Made by a program: the position numbers and the translations under genes
Notes under the pieces: generated by a model
The model's database searches: none
What the model was told of the DNA's origin: nothing
Seen by the model: only the letters and a program-made list of their open reading frames with translations
Shown here: one piece after another, positions 35,265 to 48,050 of the stretch
Layout of the letters: each line of letters opens with the position of its first letter
How positions within the stretch are numbered: position 1 is the first letter of the stretch
From: Warburgia ugandensis
Lineage: Eukaryota; Streptophyta; Magnoliopsida; Canellales; Canellaceae
NCBI GenBank assembly: GCA_035236585.1
Contig: CP141126.1
Span: 70,099,414-70,163,413 of the forward strand
Reading direction: 5' to 3'
Length of the DNA stretch: 64,000 bases

Positions 35265-38257
35265 GTAATTACTACAGTTGGACTGTGAGCTGTGACGGGA
35301 TAGACCTGAGAAGACATTTATAATTACTGTAATTTTTAAAACTATTTTAGTCATCTTGAAAGCAAATAACACTTAGGGTTTTCAAAATGAATTTAAAATA
35401 AAAGATTTTTCACAGCATTGCATTGTTTCATAAAATTGTTTTCAAATAGGGATCGATCCTGCCCTAGGAATTAGTTTCGCATTTAAAAATACATGCGAAA
35501 ACTCGGGTCATCGTAGATAAGGGTCTACTCTAGCATAAAAATCACCCAATTAGTTACCATGTGGTATAACCTATAGGGGTAAAATAGGTTTTTGGCCAAA
35601 GTTCGTAACACACACATATCTGACCTGAAAGACCAAAAATTTGATACTTTGTAGGTTCAAAGGCTAATCCAAGGTAAATATGCAATTAATCATATATTTT
35701 TAGGATTTAATTAGAGTTTCTCAATTTTTGTAGGAAGTAAAAGGATGATCTAAAAACGGAGATCAATTTAAAGGGAAATCAATGATAAAGATTAAAAGAT
35801 CTATTCAAATCCACAAATTCATCACTTCAATATGAGATCAAGGGTCCAGATCATCTTAAGATCACTTGAAGATGGAATGGAAAGAGTCAAAGATAACCAC
35901 AGTGGGCACATGCATAAGCCATTCAAAGTCCAACACCTTTGCATGGATTTCACATAAACCACTTAGTCATATTCAAGCTATAAACAAGGTGACAAACTAA
36001 GTAGCCTAGCCAACCACCTAAGCTAAGGATTTGATCCATCAAGCTAAGCCAAGAAAACCAACTAAGCTAGCCATCAAACCAAGCCAATGGAGCTCTCAAA
36101 GTTAGCCACAAACCAAGCTGCATAGAAAGCCATGATTGGAGGTGAATCCAAAGAATTATCATCAAGATTTATGGGGATATTTTGAAGATAATTGAGGGAC
36201 AATGCACTAAGATAAGGTAGCATGTGGACCAATAGGAGAACCCTTCATTTTTATTGTTTTTCTATGTTTTTCCCACTTTTTTTTTCACTTTCCACCTCAC
36301 CATTAAGGGGCACTACGAATTTCACTTTTCATCCAAGAGTCTTATCTTTCTAAGACTATTCCACTTTTCTAAACTTCTATTCTAACCGTCCAACTGATCC
36401 CCACTTCCAAGGAAACTACCTAGCCAATCATCTCTTTCCACTCCATTGCCCTCGTTAGCCCAACTAGTCACCGTTTTTTACTCTCCACCTCATCCTCTCT
36501 CTCTTACCTCATATACCCAGCCTACTTGCCATATTAAAAGGGTCTTCAACAATTTTTGCAAGGGGAAGATGCCCCATCATAAAAAAGTGACATCTCCCAC
36601 CTAAACGCATTTCAAAGTGGCCCACTTGCTTTTCTCTTTCAAAAACCATAGGCAAACATTCCTATGTCTAATCCTAGCCATCCAATTTCCTTTATTCTTC
36701 ATCCCCACCTTACCTTTACATTAAGTCACCCTAGAAAAATTAGGAGACAAATTATAAAGGAGCAAAAAAAGGATTTAAAGAAATAATTTTTGAAGGAAGA
36801 AAAGAATGCCTCTTCCAAAGTGAGGAGGCATCCTTTTCCTTCAATTCTTCCCTTACCTTTTTGCATTAAAAGATCTTCTCCCTAGGTGGCTGCCATCTTC
36901 TCCTAGTATTCCATGCATGATTCCAAGTGTTTGTCCTTTAGTTCTTCATTAAAATTAGTTGCTTATCTTTCAACCTTCATTACTTTTGAATCTTTTTTAA
37001 TTTCATACTTAGTAAATTGTCTTGATTTTTTATTATTTTGCACCTTCTTATCTATATATTTTCCCTTTAAGTAACGGCCAAAGAAAAGTCACCTTGAATC
37101 TATTCATTTTCGTACTTTTCATTGCCATTAAGGATTCCTTTAGTTTCATTGAATTCCTTCTTGCTTTCCTTATTATTCCTCAAGCTTGTTCTTTACTTTC
37201 TAGTTGATTTTCCATTGATTTTAATGCATGTTTATTCATGTTTGATGTTGGAATATTGACGAAGGTTTAGCTTGTAGTTTTGGGTTGATTAAGTTCAAGT
37301 AGCATTTGTTGTAATAGGACTCAATTTTTAAATTGGATTACATGGATTGTGGGCATTATGATGATGGATTTTAATGTGATTCAATGAAGTTAATTAGAGT
37401 TTTTAGTTCATACTTGTTTCCACCATCTAATGATATTCATTCTAGAATGTTTTCTTGCATGATAAGAGCTTAATTCCATGTTTTCCATGTCTCATTGATT
37501 GAAGGATTTAAATAGCATGCTGTTAGAATTTACTGGAATTGATTATTATGTTTAATTGCTAGCACCATACACTTCATATTTTCTTGAATTTTTAAAACCA
37601 AATTAGAGTGTTTGATTGCTTAGTTAATGCTCAAGTTACATTGCTTGTTCTAGGTTTTTAAAGTAATAAAATAGATCCATTTTTACCCTATGAATCATGT
37701 TTATCATTGATTGGTCATACGCATGATACTTTGGCAATTCTACTATGATTTCTTGATTAGTGATTGTTCTCCTTTAGTTCTCTTGTTTAGATGTAATTTA
37801 GTTAGATTTCATTGTTTACTAATTTTCTAGTTAGTTTCTAATTCCTTGTTTAGGAAAGCAATTGAATTGTTTCCTTCCAATAGTTATTAAATTTCATGTT
37901 TAGAATGTTTAATTTCGGAAAGTAATGAATTTGTTGCTTAGTTTCCTTAGAATTGCATGACTTAGGAAAGTTGCTAAATTTCATTTTTAGAAAATTTTCA
38001 AATTAGGAAAGTTCCAATTTTGAAAAGTTTTTAATTTGGAAAAGTTTTATTTCTAGAAAGTGTGTTTTAGGTCAGTTGTTAAGTTTAGCATGATGTAGAA
38101 TCTTTCATGTGTTAATCTTCATTCTTAGTTTAAATAAGAAAAGGATCTTCTTAACTTGGCTGGGGTAGATAATTTACGTAAGTACCACCAATATCACATA
38201 TGTTCGATTCCTCGTGGGATCGATCTCCTTGCCTGAATTACCATAACTGATACATGC

Positions 38258-39141
38258 GTGTCTTAGTGATTACATCTTGTATAGGAAGGAGCATAAGGAT
38301 AAAACTACATCAGCAAATTATGGATAATCAAGATAGATGTTAAAGAATAATTCAACTAAGAAATTAATAGAAATTCTTTCAAAGGTCCAATGGTATTTTC
38401 CTCCTATCCCAAGGTTCACAAGAATGCTTCATACTACAAAAATAGTGAAGAAATTAGCATGGTAAGCCGAGGAGAGAGTAGTTGATAGCTTTTCATTCCA
38501 TCTGGTAGATAGCATAACATGCAAGCTCATAGACTTCACATGGCCTAATTTTGGATATGAACCAAAAAACCTACAACTTCTATTATCTGCAAATGAGATT
38601 AATCCTCATGGTTCTATGAGTAGTAAATATAGTTGTTAGCCTATTATATTTTCTTATTACAACTTCCCACCATTTCTATGCATGAATTAGAAGTTCATGA
38701 TATCAACTATATTGATATTGGGTCCAAAGAAGCTAGGGAACACCATTGAAGTGTATTTGGCACCCTTGATCGATGATCTTGAGATATGATGGAATGTAGG
38801 TGTTGAAGCTTACGACGCATACAAGAAAGAGTCATTCACCCTAATGTTATACAATTGTGGATAGCAAGTGACTTCCCTACATATGATAATTTGTCTAGAT
38901 GCATTATAAAGGGATGCAATGCTTTTCTTACCTCTAATGACCAAACATGTGCATACAACTTAGAACATGGTAGGCGAATGGCATTTCTTACCCATAGAAG
39001 ATGGTTTTGGATAGATCATCCTTACTATTTTAAGATGGGGGAATTTATGATAGTGTAGAGACAAGGACACATCTAAAGATGTTGACATGATGACAAGTAT
39101 TGGAACATGATGAAGATCTTAATGTTTAGTGGAGAAAGAAG
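38258..39141 (+). pseudogene. CACTA TNP2 transposase, middle part
   Basis: Plus-strand residues in the order expected for Transposase_21 (TNP2): SDYILYRKEHKDKTT, NSTKKLIEILSKVQWYFPPIPRF, HTTKIVKKLAW, then LGPKKLGNTIEVYLAPLIDDLE, GVEAYDAYKKESFTL and SDFPTYDNLSRCIIKGCNAFL...YNLEHGRRMAFLTHRRWFW. Several stops and frame changes occur. About 60 residues normally between VEELYNV and the YRKE motif are absent at the ATH2 junction. Interrupted by B2 at 39142. Confidence 0.85.
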
Positions 39142-39570
39142 TGTAACGACTCCAATTTTGTAACATTAAAATACCAAGTTAGCAATGAAAAGTTCACTTT
39201 TTGGAAATAAGGGTATTTTGGTCATTTCACTATTCACCCTGACTGACCCCCAAAATTTTGTCCTCACAATGGTACCATTAGGTGCGTCTCAGAAAAATAA
39301 ATCCAACAAGACCAAAATCACCTAAAACGGAGTTAAAATGAGCAAGTTATGGGCCTTTGAAGTTCAACGGCAAAAATATAATTTTTACTAAAAGAACGGA
39401 TTTAGCCTGCAAAACACAGGGGCCCGTTTTGATACGGGCACCCCCTTTCTTCAACCTCCTAGAGGGTTCTAAAACGGTGGTGTTTTGAGGAGAAATCACC
39501 GCCATTCTGGACGTTTCTCCACCGCTATTCAAGGGCGGTGAGAGCCCCCTCTAGAACCCTCTTATAGCTC

Positions 39571-39578
39571 TATAAATA
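39571..39578 (+). promoter_or_regulatory. TATA box of B2
   Basis: TATAAATA within GCTCTATAAATAGAGTTC, which also forms a short inverted repeat. Confidence 0.6.
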
Positions 39579-40832
39579 GAGTTCTTGGGTACCTCTAATG
39601 GCAGCCAAAAAGCTTGAGAAATACCCATTTTGGAGAAGCAACCAAGAGGAGAAACGTGGAGAAAAACCCAGCAACGAGCCAGGTATGCCCAAAATACCTC
39701 AAAACCTGTCTTCACATTAGTCCTAGGCTAAGTTTCCCTAAGTTTTTGCATCTAAAATCATGCAAAACAGAGCCCTAGAGCATCACAAAGGACCCAGGGA
39801 TGATCCCTAGGCCGCACTAGTTCAATAGGGTCGAACCAGGGCATCCCAAGGACGCCCCGGTCCCCCAACGAACAAAACACTCCCCACTGAACAAAACACA
39901 TCGTCCGCGTTCGAGAGAAACCAGTGGGTGCGTCCATGGACGTGCCCGCTGGGGCGCATGCCACTGACGCGCAACGCGTTAGCGTTCTGGGATTCCACCT
40001 CTTAAAGGCCTTTATGTACACGTGATACTAAAAAACTTATAACTTAAGATCTAGAGCTCTAATTGAGGCGCCGCAAAAGGCGTTGTGTCCGTGTCAACGA
40101 TGCGGACACACCCAAACTATAAAATACCTAATCAAGGCCCAATATAAGGTGGGCACGACCCTTAGAATAGGATGGTGGCGCGTGGCCACTAGACCTTTGG
40201 AAAACTGATGATACCAAGGCCCAATTAGGACCTTAGGACACCCATAGGCATGGGGATGAACCCTTAATGCCTAAGTAGTAAGACCAACCACTCTAACACC
40301 TATAAAAGATAGGCCAAACTAACCTTGGTTCCCCAAACCATGTTCAACAGCATACGAGGACAAAGGGGTTAGCGCGACCTAGCCAGGTAAGTGCTCTATC
40401 GCTATTAGACTTTTTAAGAGCCATGATTGTTTTATGCATGTTTTAAGTATAAGTTATTCAACTTGTTTAGCATGACTTAATTCAGCATACATATGATAAA
40501 TGCTTTATGCATAGATATGTTTTGGCATAGATATGTTTTGCAAATAATTGCATATACATTATGCATAGATATGTTTTACAAATAAATGCATATATTGCAT
40601 GATTTGTGAGCATTGAGTTTTTGAAGGATTGCATGTCCTTGAGTGTTACCAAAAGACGCTAGAGTGCCCAAAAGACACTAGGTAGGTAGTTGTGAGGGCC
40701 AGGCAGTTGTGAGGGACCCAAAGAGGACAGGTTTTGAAAAAGAGGTTTTTGGCTTGTTTGATTGTACATGATTTGGGCTAATAAGCTCGTGGGTGCTATG
40801 CCGAGAGGTTTGGTGTGGCCTCCCAGCCTCTA

Positions 40833-40873
40833 CCACTATTAGGTGGATGGGTACCATGCCCAAAAAGGGCATG
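40833..40873 (+). other. Paired hairpins in B2
   Basis: CCAC TATTAG GTGG (40833-40846) and CATGCCC AAAAA GGGCATG (40855-40873), the second a perfect 7-bp stem. Confidence 0.6.
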
Positions 40874-41365
40874 TCCCTGCTTCAACTGCATGTGGTACAG
40901 GGGGCTACCACTGGTGTCACGGCACTAGGTCAAAGTGTCATATGCCCCATGGAGGTATATGATCCTGTGTCCCTAGGTACCCGGGGACCACATGGAGGTG
41001 AGGTCGTGGGCATAGTTAGACCCTATGGTTTCATGGACTTATTTGCATTGCATATGGCATGATATGAGGTTGGTCGACCATACCATACTAGATATCCAAG
41101 AGTTGGATTCAATGAAGCATCTTATGCATATCATTATGTTATGATATATATATGATACTTTCGACTTGGATTATGTGATTTCCTTAAGTCGTCAATATTC
41201 CAATTCTATGATGGTTTTTAATCTCGATAATGAACTTGAGTGTTCAGACATGCATATGTTTTGAAAGAAGCATATGATTTTAAACATCACATGCATTATA
41301 AAACTAGTAGTGATAGACTCCTACTGAGTATAGTATATACTCACCCAATCCTCTACATTTTTCAG

Positions 41366-41428
41366 ACACAAAGTAAACACTTAAGGGCAAGGAACGCTTG
41401 TGACAAAAGACAACCAGACTAAGTGCAA
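41366..41428 (+). other. Exon-like segment in B2
   Basis: 63 bp between CTACATTTTTCAG and GTAAGTAATC, the same length as in B1. Near-consensus sites on both sides. Confidence 0.45.
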
Positions 41429-41652
41429 GTAAGTAATCCCCTACCTTATCTTTCAATGTTACTTGATTGTAGTTACTCTCTATAGCTGAGGCTGTGACTA
41501 ACACTTTCTTGGGAATAGATTCAATTTAAAATTATGCCATGACTAGATAATTTGAAAATGTGTTTTGACACTCGGGGTTTTTATGAAAGATTGTTTTCCA
41601 AAATAAAAAGATTTTCATGCATTTCATATTTATAAAACAAGAGATCTCGCCT

Positions 41653-42366
41653 GTAGCAATATGTTCTATGATGCTAAAGAAAGTTATAGGATCTATTATA
41701 AAATTATGTTGCTTCATCAATGCTTTTCGCTAGAAGGTGGTGGATTTTGAAAAGTTACAAGAAATCCAAGATCATCTAGTGACAACTTTATGTGAACTTA
41801 AGACAATCTTCTCACCATCCTTCTTTAACATCATGGTACACTTAATAGTGCACCTCATTCATGAGGTCAGACTCTATAGGCTAGTTTACTTGCCCCATTT
41901 GAAAGGTACATGAAAATTTTAAAAGTGTATGTATGAAATCACAATCGATAAGAGGGGTGTATAGCCGAGTATCATATTGAAGAGGAAGAAGTAGAGTTTT
42001 GCATAGAGAATTTATCAAGGGTGGATGATATTGGAATCCCAAGAAAGAAATAATGAGTTGAAGTTTATGATCCCAAGGTTGGTGAGCCTCTATCGAGTGG
42101 TTGTGTATCGACTGTTGACTATAAAGAATGAGACCATGCAAACCTTTATGTGTTGCAAAACATTGATGAAGTCTAGCCATACATTAAGTAAGTTGATCAT
42201 GAGCATTGTAAACTTTAATTATTAGTGATTATGTTTTATTTGATCTCTCCATTAATTTTGGGTGTGTGTGCATTCATAGTGAGCACATGGATGTCCTCAA
42301 AACAAACAATCCAAAGTACTTAAAGAAATAGAAGTGGTTGCAATATGGGCATTGTCGCACTTTCAA
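41653..42366 (+). pseudogene. CACTA TNP2 transposase, C-terminal part
   Basis: Translation gives KKVIGSIIKLCCFINAF, KVVDFEKLQEIQDHLVTTLCELKTIFSPSFFNIMVHLIVHLIHEVRL, then in another frame RYMKILKVYV, EGCIAEYHIEEEEVEFC, VDYKE and LYVLQNIDEV, the standard end of TNP2, and finally HMDVLKTNNPKYLKK and WLQYGHCRTF. Several stops and at least one frame change. Some 250 residues that normally precede this part are missing around the B2 insertion. A dead copy. Confidence 0.85.
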
Positions 42367-42379
42367 CCACACAAAATTT

Positions 42380-45300
42380 CTACATTTTATATGATTTTAT
42401 TTCATATAAAATTTTCTATATTGATCTGACAATTGATTTGATTTTGATTGGTCAGATTGATGATTCAAAACTTTTTAAATGTAAAATTTTATTATTTTGG
42501 TTTATTAGTATATGTCTTATATTTGAACATCCAATTATCTATGTTTTAATGTTTATTATCATTGGTCTGATAGATCCATGCTACATAATGTATTTTGTTT
42601 CAATTTGATGGTCAATATTTATTCAAATCCAATATTTTTATTAATTTTGCACGTTTTTCTTGAGACTAGCAAAATACTAGTTGAGGGTGTGATAAGTTTT
42701 CAAATTAGTATAAAAAGTATTCAATTAGTTGCCCATGTATTACAAAATATAGGGTTATTTCTTGGATTTTTCTAGAAATTTGTAACACATGCATTTTTTA
42801 TGGGAGTAAGTATGTAGACAATTATAATATTTTAGGATTTAATTAGGGTTTTTTTAATCTTTTATAGGTGATGGGAAGGTATTCCAATGGTTGAGATTGA
42901 TTGAGTTGAGAATTGAAGCCAATCATGAGGTTTCCTACTTTAATCAGGAAACCTAAGCAAGCCAAGGCCTAAATGTTATCAATCAAAATTGTGATCTAGC
43001 ATTAAGATCATCCTAGGGTAAGCAAGGATGCAATTGGAAGAGTTAAAAGTGACTAGAAAGGATCCATGCACAAGCCATGCATTTCCTCCACCTTTGCAAG
43101 GAAGGCATTCAAGCCACCTTAAACACATAAGCCATGAGAGAAAGTTACAAGCCAAGCCATTAAAGCCGAGAGTGTGAGCCATGAAACCAAGCCAAATGAG
43201 CCTTCAAAATGAGCAATTCAAGCCACCTAAGTCAATGCTACATGGAGTGATACTATTGGGGGAAATTTTTACTTCATTATCCTAAGCTAAAAGGTGGGTT
43301 TTTAAGAGGATAATTAGAGAGATATTTAGGTGAAAATCAAGATAAGTAAGCATGAATGTGGACCAATAGGAAGAACCCACCTTAATTTTCTTTTTCCCAT
43401 TATTTCCATCCTTTTTTATCCCTCCACCTCACCACACTATATTCTCATGAATTTCTTAAGGGGGGGACGCACCTTCCTAAGAAGGTGGCGCCTCCCACCT
43501 TCCAAATATGTCACCTAACCCAACCATCTTACCATTATCTCCTCTTACTCCTTGTCTCTTTCTCTTTCTTTCCCCTCTTTCCAACTCCCTTTCTAATTCC
43601 TTACTTCATTCCATGAATTTTACAAGGGGGAGATGACCCCACCTAAAAAAGTTGGCACTTCCCACCTTGTTGCCACTTTCTCCCTCATAGATGTCCCCTT
43701 AGTTGTCCTAAACTTCTAAGTTAGCAACCAACCCACTATTTATTTATCTCATGCCACATCGTCCTTATCTCTTTCCCTCTCTATCCATTTCTTTCCATTT
43801 CCATAAACATTCCATGTGCAACAAATTAGAGGAGGGAGAGTTCCACACCTAACTCCTAAAAAGTAGGCGCCTCCCTCCTTTAAGTTGTCTTAATGCTTCC
43901 ATTTTGGTTCCCTACATCTATTTCTATTCTTACTTCTAATCACCATATCATTTCCACTAGATGATCTCTATAGTCAAGGTAAGGAAGTTCCCAACAATGT
44001 AAAACTCCTTAGGAGTTCCACGTGAAAAAAACATCTTAGAGATGGGGGAGACACCTCCTTCCTAAGAAGTAGGCATCTCCCACCTTTCACCATCTTCAAG
44101 TCTTCAACATGTTTTGCCGTTGCAGCCTTCCTCTTCCGGCCTTTCCATGCCTCCTTGCTTTGGGTTTTGCTCTCTCTTTAATGTCCTCTAAGTCCAAGTT
44201 AGTGGTTTCCTTTAATTCCCTTCCTTGTTTGCCTTTAGTTATTGTTTGTTTTGTTCCTTGATTTGTTGCCTTAGTTCCTTTGCTTCATTGTTTTATTTCC
44301 TTTGATTCTTGCACTTTTTTTTACACCTTAAATCCTTGAATCTAAGGGATACAACTCTCTTGTAGTGACAACCAAGAGAGTGCAGTTATAAGATTAAGTT
44401 CCTTGCCCATTCTTTTTCCTTAAGTTCCTTACCATCTCTTACTCTCTTTTCCATATTTTTCACTTTTGGTAATCCAAGCATGATTACTATAGATTGATTA
44501 TTGGATGATTAAAGAAGTGTTTTGATTTTTTTTTTTAAGGAAAGGTACACACACCACTTGGAGGGTGCACACCACTCTTGTAAACACATGTAATTCATTT
44601 CAATCAATGGAAAGTTTATGATTCATGTTATTTTCATACTGTTCATGGTTCTTTTGGCTTTTAATTTAGTATTTCATGGCTATTGTAATGTCTTTCATGT
44701 TTAGTTTCAATGTAATCCATTATATATTAAGAGTGCATTTAATTTCCATAGGAAATACACTTTAACCACACACACAAACCAATGATTCATGCACCTAGTT
44801 TTGAGGTGTTTTCCCCTTAGTTAGCTTGCTTGACTATACTTAGAATTACATGCTTGTAGTCTAGTTTCATTCATGAATTCCATGTTATATTAGTTTACAT
44901 CTTAGTTCATGCATTCTTTTATGACTATCCATGCATCTTAATTAATTTATTTCTTGTGTTCTTGCTAACCTAATTTCATGCACACTATTCCATTTAGTTG
45001 TTTCCTTAAGTCTTGCATGTTTTATTATTTACCTTAGTCATGTTTAGGTTTATTTGAGCATTGTTTAATTTTAGTTGCATGTTAGGTTAGTTTTAGATAT
45101 TTTTCAATTTTAGTTTTAGAAAGTTTTAAGTTTAGGAAAGTGCTATTTTTAGATAGTGTGTGTTGAGGAAAGTTTCTGAGTTTTAACCTGTTTACTTTTA
45201 GCATTTCTTATTTTATGTTTCTAATTTATGCATGTCATGTAACCTTTTTAATTCCATTCTTAGATTAGAATAAGAATCCATCTCTTCTGGCTAGGCTAGA

Positions 45301-45414
45301 TAATTTAAATCAAGATCCATCCAAGACACAAAATTGTGTGATTCCATGTGGGATTGAGCTCACTTGTGTGCATATACAATTTTACATTTGTGCTCTTGTG
45401 TGTAAATTAGAACA
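42380..45414 (+). mobile_element. ATH5: Athila-like 3' end (3' untranslated region plus LTR)
   Basis: The LTR starts TGATAAGTTTTC at 42690, preceded by ACTAGTTGAGGGTG, the counterpart of the ATH2 polypurine tract. The LTR resembles that of ATH2 (AATTAGTTGCCCATG, GGATTTAATTAGGGTTT, GTGGACCAATAGGAAGAACCCACC, GATTCCATGTGGGATTGAGC) and ends near 45414-45421. Only about 300 bp of interior precede it. It splits the two CACTA genes. Broken; the left limit is uncertain. Confidence 0.7.
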
Positions 45415-45421
45415 TACATCA

Positions 45422-45674
45422 AGCATGTTAATAATGTATTATACTTGATATTAAAAATAGAAAGTACCATGCTTCTAATTTTGGAAAGTGTAGAATCTAA
45501 GAATAGGTAATGAATTTAGTTCCTAAGTGGTCCTAGACGAATGTAAAGAAATATAGAAAGTTAACAAGTTCTTGGGCCATGCCTGTTTGGAATAGCCTGA
45601 AGTATCTATGATAGTTTATTCCTTTCAAATTATACTATAGTTACATATGTTGTATTATCTAATTATAGTCTCTT
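45422..45674 (+). other. CACTA intergenic stretch
   Basis: AT-rich stretch between ATH5 and the second CACTA gene. Nothing recognisable. Confidence 0.4.
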
Positions 45675-47299
45675 ACTTGACAGCAAAAGAAAGCTAGGAC
45701 TATGGGACCCATTACCACACCATCCTTTGGAAGATGACACATTTGATGGGCCATAATGGCCAAATGTTCACAGATGAAGCTATTACATAAGTTGTTTCTC
45801 ACATTGTAAGTGGTTCCACCTATCTACCTTGACTACCATCAATTTTATACATTTAATTAAATGAAATGATCATGTCCTTCTAATTAAATTTTGTAGGATA
45901 TACTTACCCAAGAAAGCAAGAGTTGGGAAACTCTAAGTGGCATTGTTGCCAACAATACATCTTGTATAGGGCTATGGGAAATAAGAAGGACCATCCTAGT
46001 CGAGTAAAGGGTGTGGGGCAAAGTATTGTTCCTTCCAAATTCATTGGTAAAAGAATACCTGCAGTTGATAATCTAGAGGCCTCCAGTGAGTTACGTTAGA
46101 AGATAAAAAATTATATAATTAATTAGTTGCATGAAGGAGGCTTGGTGATAGTTTCTTAGTCCCCTATACCTAATTCTTGCACCACCCATATACCTTCATC
46201 AAATGCTAAATGCATTTCTCTTGTCAAAGAAGTTCATGAACGACAACTGGCACCCTTCGAAAGAGAAATTCTAGGCAAGGAGGTATACACATAGACACTC
46301 GAACATTTTTATTATCCTTTACTAATTCTCCTTTGTCAATCTCTCTCATGTATGATGTATTTATGAATTGTAGTCGAATCAATGCCTACTGGCCTTGGAT
46401 ATCCATCAAAACATTAGAACAATTGGATCATGCTATGAGTATGAATCAACTATTTTACACGGGATTAGTATGCCTCCACATACTAAGCATGTGTTTATTA
46501 CCATGGCTTTCATTGTGACATTCTATCTTTCATTTCCTTTAGAAATAAAAAATATTGTAACCATTGAGTAGGCAGTTGCATATTATGTTGCTTGGTCAGA
46601 GGAATTCGTCATTTCCATAGAGTCCATGATATATTTCTTTCCATACTACGTTTCTCAACAATAATTTTTAACTAAAGATCTCAGTTTATTTGTTTATTAA
46701 CTATATCTAAGGTTAATCGACAACAAAATATGTCATCTATGTCGCCCACCATTAGCTACCATTGCACTTATGGAACCAGTACTAGTATTTATGTTTACTT
46801 TTCACCATAAAATGGAATGTGTTCATTAATCAATACTAATTGACTAATAATCTTTGCAACTTTTAAAAACATCCAAGGATTCAGTGGAAGTCCCACCTAA
46901 TGCGCCTCAATACCTAAGGTTACTTTACAGGCTCATCAACAAAGATAGGGCAATTAATCATGGATGGATCAAGGAGGGAGTGCTTATCAACGTCAATGTT
47001 GAAGTACAACTTATTGCCGAGGACTCAAGCACCCTTACATTATTTCCCACATGGGGTACATGCAAATATATACTTGCAAAATGCTTGACATTGCATGTTA
47101 TTTTATCATGGTGGGTAATAATTATTTTTTTTTATGCAATTACCTGAATGATGCAATGAGCCTTTTTGAGGTTGAGGATGTACTTTATCAATTCTTTGAC
47201 CTTGGCAACATTTTTGGAGCAACGAAGCAATGGCTGATAAAGAAGCAAATTAATGATATATTACTGAGGTTCTTTCAGTGCTCCAGGGGCAAGGATTAA
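45675..47299 (+). pseudogene. Second CACTA gene (Transposase_24 / TNPA-like), decayed
   Basis: Exon-like blocks after TTGACAG and TTTTGTAG acceptors. Fragments include THLMGHNGQMFTDEAIT (compare the KDGxxVDEEA motif), GNKKDHPSRVKGVGQSIVPSKFIGK (compare HGRVRGxGxGxTPS), and YLRLLYRLINKDRAI.HGWIKEGVLINVNVEV...EDSSTLTLFPTWGTCKYI, similar in layout to the C-terminal part of En/Spm second proteins. A last open segment (47051-47299) ends the region. Several stops. Position after TNP2 fits the usual two-gene plan. In En/Spm the second product binds the subterminal repeats. The assignment rests on short motifs. Confidence 0.6.
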
Positions 47300-48050
47300 T
47301 GATTTCCTACAATAGCACTTAAATTTTAATTTTTTGTTTTCTTGCAAACTTATTCTATAATTAAGAATTGTAAACTTTAACTACAATTTCATATAAATGT
47401 ATATAGCGCTCATTGGATGATACTTGTTTTGGATGTGCACAGTGACCATGCTTTCTTTTTTAATTCTTATGGATCACACTTTCTTCTCGCCCTTGCAAAA
47501 ACTATAAATTCATAAGCTTTTAATCTTTTCATGTATTATGTATTAACAAGTAATTTTTCATTCGTATCTAATGCATTTGAAGTATAAATTTGTAGAGCAT
47601 GGTTAACATGGGCTAATGTGACTGAGACTGTGCAACCAATGAAACTCATTTGGAAGAATGTCAATGTAATAAAAATAATTAATTACTCTATTTTATAATT
47701 AATTAAACTTATAATATTACAAATAATATTTATTGATCCTTTTATGTTTTCCTTGTTGCATAATGTCCTAAAGAATAACCCGATTGGGTATGAGGGTACT
47801 ATATGTTGAGATACATATTTTACTGGTCATAATATTATATTTTTTATGAATTACAGCTCAAAAGAATGTGCCGACTGAATTAAATAGTTGTATTACAGAC
47901 TATTATGCTTACTGAGTGGGCAAATAAGAAGAGTTACTCCAAAGCAAACCTTAATGAAATATGAAAAAAATTGGCTAAGTATATAATGAGTTTCAATTAG
48001 CACAATTGGAGTAACTACATGAATATAAATTACCTTATCCATAATAAAGT
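47300..48050 (+). other. CACTA 3' non-coding region
   Basis: AT-rich, no gene or repeat recognised. Confidence 0.4.

Larger units (their letters stand above)
32631..35515 (+). mobile_element. A2: solo-LTR-like unit, family A
   Basis: Begins TGTAATAACTC and ends near GGGTCATCGTA; 2885 bp. Duplication GGTAA (32626-32630) against GATAA (35516-35520), one change apart and consistent with the TGATAAG start of the ATH2 LTR that it splits. It carries the family landmarks: AATGGAATCCAACGCCTCAA in U3 (from about 32828), TATA at 33079, GC-rich block at about 33340-33560, donor-like sites at 33210 and 34148, hairpins at 34537-34572 and an exon-like segment at 35183. No coding interior. Fossil. Confidence 0.88.
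17766..38257 (+). mobile_element. ATH2: pol-less Athila-like element inserted in the CACTA
   Basis: Starts TGATAAGTGTC. 5' LTR 17766-28068 (2.77 kb without ATH3), primer site at 28078, leader, gag-like region, AACATTG hairpin, G-rich polypurine tract ending at 32624, and 3' LTR 32625-38257 (about 2.74 kb without A2). The interior is only 4.5 kb and no RT, RNase H or integrase was found, so it looks like a non-autonomous derivative. LTR copies differ visibly (roughly 15-20% in the first 130 bases), making it clearly older than ATH3. No clean target duplication is seen. Broken fossil. Confidence 0.83.
32625..38257 (+). repeat. ATH2 3' LTR (interrupted by A2)
   Basis: The first bases TGGTAA are cut off from the rest by A2, and the LTR resumes after 35520 (GGGTCTACTCTAGC, then AATTAGTTACC). 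It aligns with 17766-28068, including the uninterrupted target of ATH3 near 37410. The right end near 38257 is ragged against the CACTA. Confidence 0.8.
39142..41652 (+). mobile_element. B2: LTR-like unit, family B, in the CACTA transposase
   Basis: Begins TGTAACGACTCC and aligns with B1 (reverse-complemented) along its length; about 2.5 kb. The match to B1 stops near GAGATCTCGCC at 41652, short of the family terminus, so no target duplication is seen. Landmarks: TATA at 39571, GC-rich block at about 39880-40000, donor-like sites at 39683 and 40387, hairpins at 40833-40873 and an exon-like segment at 41366-41428. No coding interior. Fossil. Confidence 0.82.

Noticed and set aside
40793-41062. 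89-codon open frame in B2 with a related frame in B1 (minus strand, 3523-3705)
   Set aside because: It lies in the hairpin tract. Similarity follows from nucleotide conservation and the frame is not kept in family A copies.
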